Source: Deltaproteobacteria bacterium (GTDB lineage: Bacteria; Desulfobacterota; Binatia; UBA9968). From it: 6,400 nt of DNA. The translations under genes and the position numbers were made by a program. Positions 1 through 4,997 of this stretch are shown here, in pieces. The notes beneath the pieces are model-generated. The model saw nothing but the letters and a program-made list of their open reading frames with translations, was not told the origin of the DNA and ran no database searches. How positions within the stretch are numbered: position 1 is the stretch's first letter; each line of letters starts with the position of its first letter. The stretch lies in contig JAHKKJ010000216.1 of NCBI GenBank assembly GCA_020027655.1, positions 1 to 6,400 of the forward strand. Direction: 5' to 3'.

Positions 1-145
1 GTTCAAGAGATCGACATCTTTTTTTGGCTCTATCTTCATCTGCTTGCGCCGGTGATTATCCGCTCGGCCGCTTTGTATCCCAACTTCGACACCTTTGTCT
101 GTTCCCTAAGTTACAACCACTCAGTCGGGCCACGCCCTAACACGA

Positions 146-160
146 TGGCAGCAGATTTGC
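146..160 (+). promoter_or_regulatory. Sigma-54 (-24/-12) promoter of the Crp-family gene
   Basis: TGGCAGCAGATTTGC carries the GG of the -24 element and the GC of the -12 element exactly 12 bases apart, and differs from the RpoN consensus TGGCAC-N5-TTGC at one base. The predicted start is near base 172. The ribosome binding site AAGGAGG (173-179) would then lie at the very 5' end of a leader of about 17 bases, as in the two following units. No perfect IHF consensus was found upstream within the window. Sigma-54 use is inferred from the motif, spacing and position. Confidence 0.72.
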
Positions 161-188
161 TAATTCATCGACAAGGAGGGGAAGCGGC

Positions 189-899
189 ATGCTGAAAACC
201 GCCGTCCAATCAGCCGAGCTTCAAAGCCTACAGATACTCAATTGGATTCCACGCAAGCGGATGAATCTATTGAGCCGCCACATGACAGAGCTGCGGCTTG
301 GGAAAGGCGAGGTTTTGTACCGCCCCGGACAGCCGGCCAAACAGCTTTTTTGCGTGCTTGAAGGGTCGGTTGGTCTGTCTCTGTTGGGAAGCAAGGGTAA
401 TTACCTGCGACTTGCTGTGGTCGAGCGGGGGGAATTCTTTGGCATTTCCGCGCTTGTCTCAGGATGGCGCCGGGTGAGTAGAGCCATGACGCTTCGCGCT
501 TCGCGGGTCGGGGCGATCGACGCCAAACTGTTTGTCAGCGAAATCTGCGCAATGCCGTGGGAAACCTTCACTGCCCTCACGGACACCACGATTAAACCAT
601 TACTTCTTCTGTCGCTCCGCCGCGCGGTTTTTCTTGTCGAGGATCTTCCCGATCGAGTGGCCCTGGCGCTCTGGGAATTTGCTGGACACCCAAATGCCGT
701 AACCTTAAAAGGACTGCTTCCCTCGACGCTTACCCATGAAGAGCTCGCTGCTGTCGTCGGCGCCTCGCGGCCGCGCGTATCCCTAGCCCTCAAACAACTG
801 GAGAGCAGGGGCTTGTTCGCTCGCGAAGGAAACCAGATCAGGGTCCAGAAAAAACCTCTGCAGGACTATCTCCAGCGCAAATACGAATCTCTGATCTAA
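189..899 (+). CDS. Crp/Fnr-family transcriptional regulator
   Basis: The product is a 236-residue cytoplasmic DNA-binding regulator. Residues about 35-120 form a cyclic-nucleotide-binding-type beta-barrel (KGEVLYRPGQ, then VLEGSVGLSLLG, then RGEFFGISALVSG). The long dimerisation helix follows at about 125-160, and a Crp-type helix-turn-helix at about 181-210 (LTHEELAAVVGASRPRVSLA). The length is normal for the family. The ATG is supported by AAGGAGG nine bases upstream. There are only two cysteines (55 and 120) and no N-terminal cysteine cluster, so an FNR-type 4Fe-4S oxygen sensor is unlikely. The canonical cAMP-contact signature of E. coli CRP is not evident either, so the ligand is unknown. 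The gene stands alone behind a -24/-12 promoter, which is unusual for this family. It may regulate the neighbouring genes, but that is only suggested by position. The family call is secure; the specific subfamily is not. Confidence 0.93.
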   Translation: MLKTAVQSAELQSLQILNWIPRKRMNLLSRHMTELRLGKGEVLYRPGQPAKQLFCVLEGSVGLSLLGSKGNYLRLAVVERGEFFGISALVSGWRRVSRAMTLRASRVGAIDAKLFVSEICAMPWETFTALTDTTIKPLLLLSLRRAVFLVEDLPDRVALALWEFAGHPNAVTLKGLLPSTLTHEELAAVVGASRPRVSLALKQLESRGLFAREGNQIRVQKKPLQDYLQRKYESLI

Positions 900-940
900 G
901 GTCTTTGACGGCATCTACCGCTGTCGTTAACCCCCGTCTA

Positions 941-968
941 TTGATCCGGAAATCAAAGATCGATTTCC
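941..968. promoter_or_regulatory. Overlapping inverted repeats, possible operator
   Basis: Two perfect inverted repeats overlap here. TTGAT (941-945) pairs with ATCAA (952-956) across six bases. GGAAATC (948-954) pairs with GATTTCC (962-968) across seven bases. The first resembles an FNR box, but the spacer is six bases rather than four, so it is not a canonical site. The repeats lie just past the Crp-family gene and about 170 bases before the predicted start of the 37-residue peptide unit, within the range of an RpoN activator or Crp-type site. Function is inferred from symmetry and position only. Confidence 0.3.
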
Positions 969-974
969 CAACTA

Positions 975-989
975 TGGTAATCTTTTTGC
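975..989 (+). promoter_or_regulatory. Weak sigma-54-like promoter candidate
   Basis: TGGTAATCTTTTTGC keeps the GG and GC spacing of a -24/-12 promoter and has a T-rich stretch before the -12 element, but it departs from the consensus at two bases of the -24 block. No gene with a good ribosome binding site follows immediately. If active, it would start near base 1001 and give a longer leader for the 1146 gene. It is much weaker than the four other candidates. Confidence 0.25.
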
Positions 990-1103
990 CAGAGCTAAGA
1001 AGTATTACGGTTCCTAAATTCCTTCGCGTGAAACAATTCGAGCTAACTCGTTGAGTTCACATCTTAAATAAATCTAACGCTATGCCTTACCCGGTTCCCA
1101 TAC

Positions 1104-1118
1104 TGGCACACGCTTTGC
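1104..1118 (+). promoter_or_regulatory. Sigma-54 (-24/-12) promoter of the small membrane peptide
   Basis: TGGCACACGCTTTGC matches the RpoN core consensus TGGCAC-N5-TTGC at every fixed base. The predicted start is near base 1130, giving a 16-base leader with the ribosome binding site GGGAGG at 1135-1140 and the ATG at 1146. Upstream, the small palindrome AACTC-GTT-GAGTT (1045-1057), about 79 bases before the start, could be an activator site. This is the best sigma-54 match near the left half of the window. Confidence 0.82.
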
Positions 1119-1145
1119 CATTCAATGTTATCGTGGGAGGTACTT

Positions 1146-1259
1146 ATGGTAAACGAAACCGAACTGTTCTACCTGGTGATCCTGATCTTGCTCACGCTGA
1201 CTGTCCATCTCATTCTGAATATGACAGGCCCCCGGCGAGACGGCAAATCTCACCGTTAA
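1146..1259 (+). CDS. Small single-pass membrane peptide, unknown function
   Basis: A 37-residue open frame starts with MVNETELFY. A hydrophobic segment follows at about residues 8-26 (LVILILLTLTVHLIL), then a basic tail (GPRRDGKSHR). This is the profile of a single-pass membrane miniprotein with the N-terminus outside and the basic tail in the cytoplasm. The evidence that it is real comes from context: GGGAGG lies five bases before the ATG and a consensus -24/-12 promoter lies 28 bases before it, so the gene would have its own compact regulated unit. A longer open frame overlaps it in another phase from base 1082, but that frame contains the promoter and ribosome binding site and runs into the next gene, so I treat it as spurious. 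I do not recognise the family. Miniproteins of this kind often act as accessory subunits of membrane complexes, but nothing here names a partner. Confidence 0.68.
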   Translation: MVNETELFYLVILILLTLTVHLILNMTGPRRDGKSHR

Positions 1260-1449
1260 GTTGCGAACAGAAAAGGAGCGGGTGCGATCGGGAAACATGT
1301 GTGCGGGCATCAGCGATTCTGGCCGTTGCAACAATTCCGGATTGGCTTTCTCATTCTTTTATCCCTATCAATATGTGTAGTGAAGCTTCGCCCGCACGGT
1401 ACAGTGACATGGGACTTCTTCAGTTGTCTGTAATCTCGAGGAGCAGGGT

Positions 1450-1620
1450 ATGCCCACTTATGAATTTCAATGTGAGAAATGCCGGAAGCGATTCGAGCTC
1501 GTCTACACCATCACGGAATATGAGCGGAAAGCTCGGAAACTGAAGTGCCCAAAATGTGGTAGCACCAGAGTCGGGCGCAAAATTTCTTCCTTTGAAGTGA
1601 AAACGTCGAAGAAAAGCTGA
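1450..1620 (+). CDS. FmdB-family zinc-ribbon protein
   Basis: The product has 56 residues, beginning MPTYEFQCEKCRKRFELVYT. It has two CxxC pairs, Cys8/Cys11 and Cys33/Cys36, expected to hold one zinc ion in a ribbon fold, and ends in a lysine-rich tail. The opening P-x-Y-E-F-x-C-x-x-C is typical of the FmdB/CxxC_CxxC_SSSS putative regulatory family. Members are often called regulators after FmdB of the formamidase/amide regulon, but their biochemical role is mostly untested, and no amidase gene is nearby. The ATG at 1450 is supported by GAGGAG at about 1438-1443. It lies 190 bases after the small membrane peptide gene and may share its transcript, since no clear promoter or terminator was seen between them. 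The family call is confident; the function is not. Confidence 0.88.
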   Translation: MPTYEFQCEKCRKRFELVYTITEYERKARKLKCPKCGSTRVGRKISSFEVKTSKKS

Positions 1621-1803
1621 GCGAAGAGTCCAATCCCGATGGGAGGATGCAATGCTAGTCGGGTTTTGTGTCGGAGGCCGGTTTTCCCAGAATTGCGAGA
1701 ATTTCTTTCGTCGTTTCCATGCGGTGAGATTTCTCGAAAGGTTTTTTCGTTTCGCATCATCCTCTTCTGTGGCTTCTATTAAGATACTGCTTTGTTGATC
1801 CTC

Positions 1804-1818
1804 TGGCATAAGAATTGC
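1804..1818 (+). promoter_or_regulatory. Sigma-54 (-24/-12) promoter of the Cys-rich protein and citrate synthase unit
   Basis: TGGCATAAGAATTGC has the -24 GG and -12 GC at the correct 12-base spacing and departs from TGGCAC-N5-TTGC by one base. The predicted start is near 1830, giving a leader of about 17 bases before the ATG at 1847, with AGAGG at 1832-1836 as ribosome binding site. The AT-rich upstream stretch (1740-1800) contains no perfect IHF consensus. Confidence 0.72.
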
Positions 1819-1846
1819 GCTTTTAGGACATTAGAGGATTAGATCA

Positions 1847-2416
1847 ATGACACTACTAGTTTACCTGCTCGTCGCAATTGTTGTGCTCGGCGTGTTTTTT
1901 CTCCTGCTTTCGTCCGCCGCAGCCGCATATCTGAAATTCCGCGGCACGAGGTTGGTTACTTGTCCTGAGACAAAAGAACCTGCGGCCGTTGAGGTGGATG
2001 CAAAGTATGCCGCATTCACTGCTCCTATGGGTGAGCGAGATCTTAGGTTGAAGGACTGCAGTCGCTGGCCGGAGCGTCAAGACTGTGAGCAGCAGTGCCT
2101 GGGTCAGATCGTGTCAGCCCCTGAGGATTGCTTGGTTGGGAATATCTTGACGAAGTGGTACGGGGAAAGAACGTGCGTGTTTTGCGGCAAGGCCCTTGGT
2201 GAGATTGATTGGCTGGACCATAAACCCGCTCTTATGAGTCCCGAGCGTGTTACCCTGGAGTGGAACGAAATCCCCGCAGACAAAGTCCCTGTGGTTCTAC
2301 AGACTCACATGCCGGTGTGCTGGGACTGTCACATCGCAGAGACGTTTCGTCGCCGTTATCCAGAACTGTTTGTGGACCGTTCTTGGAAACCCCGGGAATC
2401 ACATCTGAGCAGCTAA
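1847..2416 (+). CDS. Membrane-anchored cysteine-rich protein, unknown function
   Basis: The product has 189 residues. The N-terminus is one strong hydrophobic helix (about residues 3-28), followed at once by basic residues (K30, R32, R35). By the positive-inside rule this places the remaining domain in the cytoplasm. The soluble part has nine cysteines (39, 71, 80, 84, 95, 110, 113, 158, 161), including the pairs CVFC (110-113) and CWDC (158-161). Other fixed-looking blocks are TCPET, DCSRWPER, APEDCL and TKWYGERTC. The arrangement suggests one or two zinc or iron-sulfur sites. The CWDCH string matches a c-type haem motif by letter, but the predicted topology argues against haem attachment. 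The gene is followed 43 bases later by citrate synthase on the same strand and probably shares its transcript from the -24/-12 promoter upstream. I believe related proteins occur in several environmental phyla, but I cannot name a family. Confidence 0.82.
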   Translation: MTLLVYLLVAIVVLGVFFLLLSSAAAAYLKFRGTRLVTCPETKEPAAVEVDAKYAAFTAPMGERDLRLKDCSRWPERQDCEQQCLGQIVSAPEDCLVGNILTKWYGERTCVFCGKALGEIDWLDHKPALMSPERVTLEWNEIPADKVPVVLQTHMPVCWDCHIAETFRRRYPELFVDRSWKPRESHLSS

Positions 2417-2459
2417 ATTAGTCCAGGCCTCAAAAGGGTGTTCTCTGAGGAGGTCGGCC

Positions 2460-3755
2460 ATGAGTAAGGATACTTTAACTATAACGGATAATCGGACAGG
2501 CAGAAACTATGAGATTCCCATTCAAAACGGGACGATTCGGTCCACAGATCTGCGCCAGATCAAAATCTCTGAAGATGATTTTGGCTTGATGGGCTATGAT
2601 CCGGCGTTTATGAATACGGCGTCCTGTCAAAGTAAGATTACCTTTGTTGATGGGGAAAAAGGAGTCTTGCGGTATCGAGGTTACCCCATCGAAGAGTTGG
2701 CGGAGAAAAGTACTTATCTCGAGACTGCCTACCTGATTCTTTACGGGGAGCTTCCCACCGAGGCGGAGCTGAAACAGTGGGCGCATAATATTACTTTTCA
2801 CACCATCATTCATGAGAACATTAAGAAGTTCATTGACGGCTTTCACTACGATGCTCATCCTATGGGAATGTTGGTGAGTACCGTTGCTGCCCTTTCAACC
2901 TTCTACCCCGATGCCAGGAGTATCTTTGATCCCGAATCACAGCGAAAGCAGACCTATCGGCTCATTGGCAAGATGCCCACTCTGGCAGCCTTTGTTTACC
3001 GGCACAGCCGCGGGATGCCCTACGCCTATCCCGACAATGACTTAAGCTACACCGGGAACTTTTTGAATATGCTCTTTAAGATGACCGAGGTGAAATATAG
3101 GCCCGACCCGATCCTCGAGCATGCCCTGGATGTTCTTTTCATTCTCCATGCTGACCATGAGCAGAACTGCGGTACGAATGCCATGCGGAGCGTGGGAAGC
3201 TCTCACGTGGATTGCTATTCGGCGGTTGCGGCTGCAGCCGCGGCTCTTTACGGCCCTCTGCATGGCGGGGCGAACGAAGAGGTGCTCAGAATGCTCAGGG
3301 AGATTGGTTCAAAAAATAGGGTTCCCGAATTCATCAAAAAAGTTAAGGCCGGTGAGGGTCTGCTCATGGGTTTTGGCCACAGGGTGTATAAAAACTATGA
3401 TCCTAGGGCGAAGATCATCAAACAGGTGGCTGACCGGGTCTTTGAGGTTACGGGAAGGAATCCGTTACTTGATATTGCCCTGGAACTTGAGAGGATTGCC
3501 CTGGAGGACGACTATTTTATCAAGCGCAAGCTCTACCCGAATGTCGATTTTTATTCCGGCATTATCTACGAGGCGATGGGATTTCCGGTGGAGATGTTTC
3601 CCGTGCTTTTTGCCATCCCGCGTACCTCCGGGTGGATCGCTCAGTGGCAGGAAATGCTTTCTGATCCCGAGCAAAAGATAGCACGGCCACGGCAGATCTA
3701 TTTGGGGCCCGAGAAACGAGTTTATGCAGCGATGGAACAGAGGCGTAGCGCGTAA
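2460..3755 (+). CDS. gltA: Citrate synthase, type II (GltA-like)
   Basis: This enzyme condenses acetyl-CoA and oxaloacetate to citrate, the entry step of the TCA cycle, in the cytoplasm. The 431-residue length matches GltA of E. coli (427). The catalytic triad is present: His268 in GPLHGGANEE, His307 in GFGHRVYKNYDPR and Asp363 in NVDFYSG. The substrate-binding segment FILHADHEQNCGTNAMRSVG (228-247) and the arginine in IPRTSGWIAQW (388) are also intact. The N-terminal domain of about 45 residues with its beta-rich start (LTITDNRTGRNYEIP) is typical of the hexameric, NADH-regulated type of Gram-negative bacteria; inhibition by NADH itself was not assessed. GAGGAGG six bases before the ATG fixes the start. 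The gene follows the cysteine-rich membrane protein by 43 bases without an obvious promoter, so I infer co-transcription under sigma-54 control, which is unusual for citrate synthase. A second copy elsewhere in the genome is possible. Confidence 0.97.
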   Translation: MSKDTLTITDNRTGRNYEIPIQNGTIRSTDLRQIKISEDDFGLMGYDPAFMNTASCQSKITFVDGEKGVLRYRGYPIEELAEKSTYLETAYLILYGELPTEAELKQWAHNITFHTIIHENIKKFIDGFHYDAHPMGMLVSTVAALSTFYPDARSIFDPESQRKQTYRLIGKMPTLAAFVYRHSRGMPYAYPDNDLSYTGNFLNMLFKMTEVKYRPDPILEHALDVLFILHADHEQNCGTNAMRSVGSSHVDCYSAVAAAAAALYGPLHGGANEEVLRMLREIGSKNRVPEFIKKVKAGEGLLMGFGHRVYKNYDPRAKIIKQVADRVFEVTGRNPLLDIALELERIALEDDYFIKRKLYPNVDFYSGIIYEAMGFPVEMFPVLFAIPRTSGWIAQWQEMLSDPEQKIARPRQIYLGPEKRVYAAMEQRRSA

Positions 3756-3769
3756 CAACCTGGCAGATA

Positions 3770-4165
3770 ATGGGAGCCCGAAAAAAAAGCCCTCAGGTTA
3801 CCCTGTATAGGGCAAAGCCTGCCGGCGTCACCGAAGCGATTAAAACGCTTTTGCTTGTCCTGCCTACGCTGATAGGTGCCTTCTTGATAGCGGGTTATAT
3901 TCGCGTCCTTATGCCTGAGGACGTAGTACGGGAGTGGCTAGGAGAAGGGTCAGTTTTCCCATTGCAGCATCGCTTTACCATGCGGGCGGGAGTGTTCAAA
4001 CCGTCACAACATACATAACCTCATGGGCCCTTTGGGGTGGCGGGATCATCTTTTACGAGTTCTCGATTTTGGGCCCCCAGACTCTTCACCATTCGAATAA
4101 TCGCCAGCATCCTTTTCCCTCTGCTGGCTGGGATTATTGCCGGCTCTTTGGCGAAAATCGTCTAG
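3770..4165 (+). pseudogene. Broken small permease (DUF318/UPF0718-like)
   Basis: The reading is continuous as a membrane permease only if the frame changes twice. From 3770 the first frame gives a membrane segment (IKTLLLVLPTLIGAFLIAGY) and then MPEDVVREWLGEGS. At about 3950 the sense passes to another frame, VSFPIAASLYHAGGSVQTVT, then TSWALWGGGIIFYEFSILG. At the C run 4074-4078 it returns to the first phase, GPRLFTIRIIASILFPLLAG, and ends in TAG at 4163-4165. In relatives, as I recall them, about 20 residues containing a conserved TPGGP motif lie between WLGEGS and the SFPI segment. They are absent here, so the first break is best explained by a deletion of about 60-70 bases (length of form 3n+1) and the second by one extra C. 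The gene starts 14 bases after citrate synthase with a poor ribosome binding site. The C-run error could be a sequencing artefact; the missing core is less easily explained that way. The product would be non-functional. Confidence 0.72.
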
Positions 4166-4178
4166 ACGCCGGGGTCAT

Positions 4179-4664
4179 TTAGGCTGCTCTTCTCTTGCGC
4201 TCTTCTATAAGCCGGGCGATCTCGGGCTTTACGAGTTGCGCGAAGTCGCTATACTTTAACCGCACCGTTTGCACGTGATTGCCGGCGTTGAAATAGATGT
4301 GTTCGTCTTTCTCCAGCGCTGGATCGACGACAACGGGCAGTCCAAACAGATTACCGAACGGTGGCATCGCTCCGATCTCACATTCGGGGAAATGGGAGAT
4401 GAATTCGGCCTCCGTCGCAAGCTTCACCGCTTTCGCGCCGAGACTCGCTTTAGCCGTATTCAAATTGATCCTCTGACTCCCCGGGATCACCCCCATAACC
4501 GGGCGACCATCCACCTCGAGCACAACGACCTTGGCCATCTCTTTGCCGGAGAAATGCTGTTGCGCAGCAATCTCCTGGGCCGTATAGGCCAACGGATGAT
4601 TGTAAACCTCGTAAGAAACCCTCGCTTCATCAAGTAATTCTTTGAGCCTTCTTAAAATCGGCAT
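4179..4664 (-). CDS. YbaK/ProX-type aminoacyl-tRNA deacylase
   Basis: The product is a 161-residue protein of the YbaK/ProRS-associated editing domain family, which hydrolyses wrongly charged tRNAs (for example Cys- or Ala-tRNA(Pro)) in trans. The family landmarks are visible: a conserved lysine at position 45 (GKEMAKVVVL), the substrate-pocket loop GAMPPFG at 98-104 (GxxxP type), then LPVVVD and NAGNHVQTV near residues 126-133. There is no other domain. The strong ribosome binding site GGAGG (plus-strand bases 4670-4674) lies five bases before the ATG. The gene faces the broken permease, whose stop codon is only 13 bases away, and diverges from the HPF fusion gene. Unlike the other units it has no -24/-12 promoter that I could find. 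Which mischarged tRNA it clears cannot be decided from sequence by eye, so no symbol is given. Confidence 0.93.
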   Translation of the reverse strand: MPILRRLKELLDEARVSYEVYNHPLAYTAQEIAAQQHFSGKEMAKVVVLEVDGRPVMGVIPGSQRINLNTAKASLGAKAVKLATEAEFISHFPECEIGAMPPFGNLFGLPVVVDPALEKDEHIYFNAGNHVQTVRLKYSDFAQLVKPEIARLIEERKRRAA

Positions 4665-4693
4665 ATATACCTCCTTGCCTTTCGCCCGTTTGA

Positions 4694-4722
4694 ATTATGA
4701 CTAATTTTTGGAACTACAAGAA
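4694..4722 (-). promoter_or_regulatory. Possible sigma-70-type promoter for the deacylase gene
   Basis: Reading the minus strand, CATAAT (plus bases 4694-4699) differs from the -10 consensus at one base. TTCTTG (4717-4722), 17 bases upstream of it, is a poor -35 match. The predicted start near 4687 would leave a leader of about 20 bases that includes GGAGG. This is a weak assignment made mainly by position. Confidence 0.25.
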
Positions 4723-4812
4723 TCATGCCGATGTTTTGTGACCTGACTACAGTTGATTTTCGGCATTTCGCCAAGGTTATTGTGAGACGGAAAAGAAATC
4801 ATTCCTCAGCCT

Positions 4813-4850
4813 TGCGAAGCCTGGCGCCGCTGTTTCCCACCCCTGCGAAG
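4813..4850 (+). repeat. Direct repeats TGCGAAG, possible activator site
   Basis: TGCGAAG occurs at 4813-4819 and again at 4844-4850. The 31-base offset is close to three helical turns, so both copies face the same side of the DNA. They lie about 141 and 110 bases before the predicted start of the HPF fusion operon, the usual place for RpoN activator binding. An A-tract follows the second copy. Seven-base repeats do arise by chance, so the assignment is tentative. Confidence 0.25.
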
Positions 4851-4893
4851 AAAAAAATTGCATTCGGATAATCCAGGAAACAAGCCAGCGGAA

Positions 4894-4906
4894 AATCAAT
4901 CTTTTA
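4894..4906 (+). promoter_or_regulatory. IHF consensus site
   Basis: AATCAATCTTTTA matches the IHF consensus WATCAANNNNTTR at every defined base. Its centre is about 31 bases before the -24 element at 4931, and about 57 bases before the predicted start. That is where IHF commonly bends DNA to bring an upstream activator to sigma-54 polymerase. The match and the position support each other. Confidence 0.55.
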
Positions 4907-4930
4907 TTAAGGCACTGTTTCTCCAACCGA

Positions 4931-4945
4931 TGGCACATCTCTTGC
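4931..4945 (+). promoter_or_regulatory. Sigma-54 (-24/-12) promoter of the HPF-CSD and Usp operon
   Basis: TGGCACATCTCTTGC matches TGGCAC-N5-TTGC at all fixed bases with the required 12-base GG to GC distance. The predicted start is near 4957, giving a 41-base leader. A perfect IHF consensus lies just upstream. An inverted repeat (4945-4960) overlaps the -12 element and the start site. Taken together this is the best supported promoter in the window. Confidence 0.85.
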
Positions 4946-4960
4946 CGTTTTCAAAAACGG
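4945..4960. promoter_or_regulatory. Inverted repeat across the start site, possible operator
   Basis: CCGTTTTCAAAAACGG is a perfect inverted repeat with seven-base arms around CA. It begins inside the -12 element and covers the predicted start near 4957. Only the second arm would be in the transcript, so an RNA hairpin from this promoter is not expected. A DNA-level operator that blocks polymerase is one reading; a chance palindrome is another. Confidence 0.3.
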
Positions 4961-4981
4961 GTCAGCGTTGATTTACAGAAC

Positions 4982-4987
4982 AGGAGG
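4982..4987 (+). promoter_or_regulatory. Ribosome binding site that fixes the HPF-CSD start
   Basis: AGGAGG lies ten bases before the ATG at 4998. It falls inside the reading frame if the upstream in-frame TTG at 4968 were used, so the ATG is the right start. The protein then begins MEIPLQITFRNM, the normal start of the HPF/RaiA fold. Confidence 0.75.
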
Positions 4988-4997
4988 CAAACGGATT

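Noticed and set aside
1..201. Open frame from the left edge to a TGA at 199-201, with a hydrophobic-looking start
   Set aside because: No recognisable family, and a second frame is also open for most of this stretch. The frame overlaps the promoter, ribosome binding site and start of the Crp-family gene. A chance open frame is more likely than a gene tail.
907..925. GACGGC...GCTGTC hairpin after the Crp-family gene as terminator
   Set aside because: Six pairs including one G-U pair, and no T tract follows.
941..956. TTGAT...ATCAA as an FNR box
   Set aside because: The spacer is six bases; FNR boxes have four. Kept only as an unassigned inverted repeat.
1082..1543. 153-residue open frame on the + strand
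   Set aside because: It covers the 1104 promoter, the miniprotein gene and the start of the FmdB gene in a different phase, has no ribosome binding site and its product looks random.
1635..1667. CCCGA...TCGGGTTTT hairpin after the FmdB gene as terminator
   Set aside because: The stem is only five pairs with a 19-base loop and a short T run, too weak to call.
1652..1798. 48-residue Phe/Arg-rich + strand frame preceded by GGAGG
   Set aside because: The ribosome binding site is acceptable, but the composition is odd, no family is visible and it ends just before the 1804 promoter. Not enough to call a gene.
1420..1809. Long minus-strand frames opposite FmdB and the following intergenic region
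   Set aside because: They are antisense to a well supported zinc-ribbon gene, lack a domain, and one starts inside the 1804 promoter.
2318..2332. CWDCH in the Cys-rich protein as a c-type haem attachment site
   Set aside because: Basic residues directly after the membrane helix predict a cytoplasmic domain, where c-type haem is not attached. Several other cysteines favour a metal-binding fold.
4159..4168. CGTCTAGACG palindrome between the converging permease and deacylase genes
   Set aside because: A ten-base perfect palindrome without loop or T tract; no terminator function can be supported.
4968..4997. Upstream TTG start for the HPF fusion
   Set aside because: It would place the AGGAGG ribosome binding site inside the gene and add ten residues not typical of the family.
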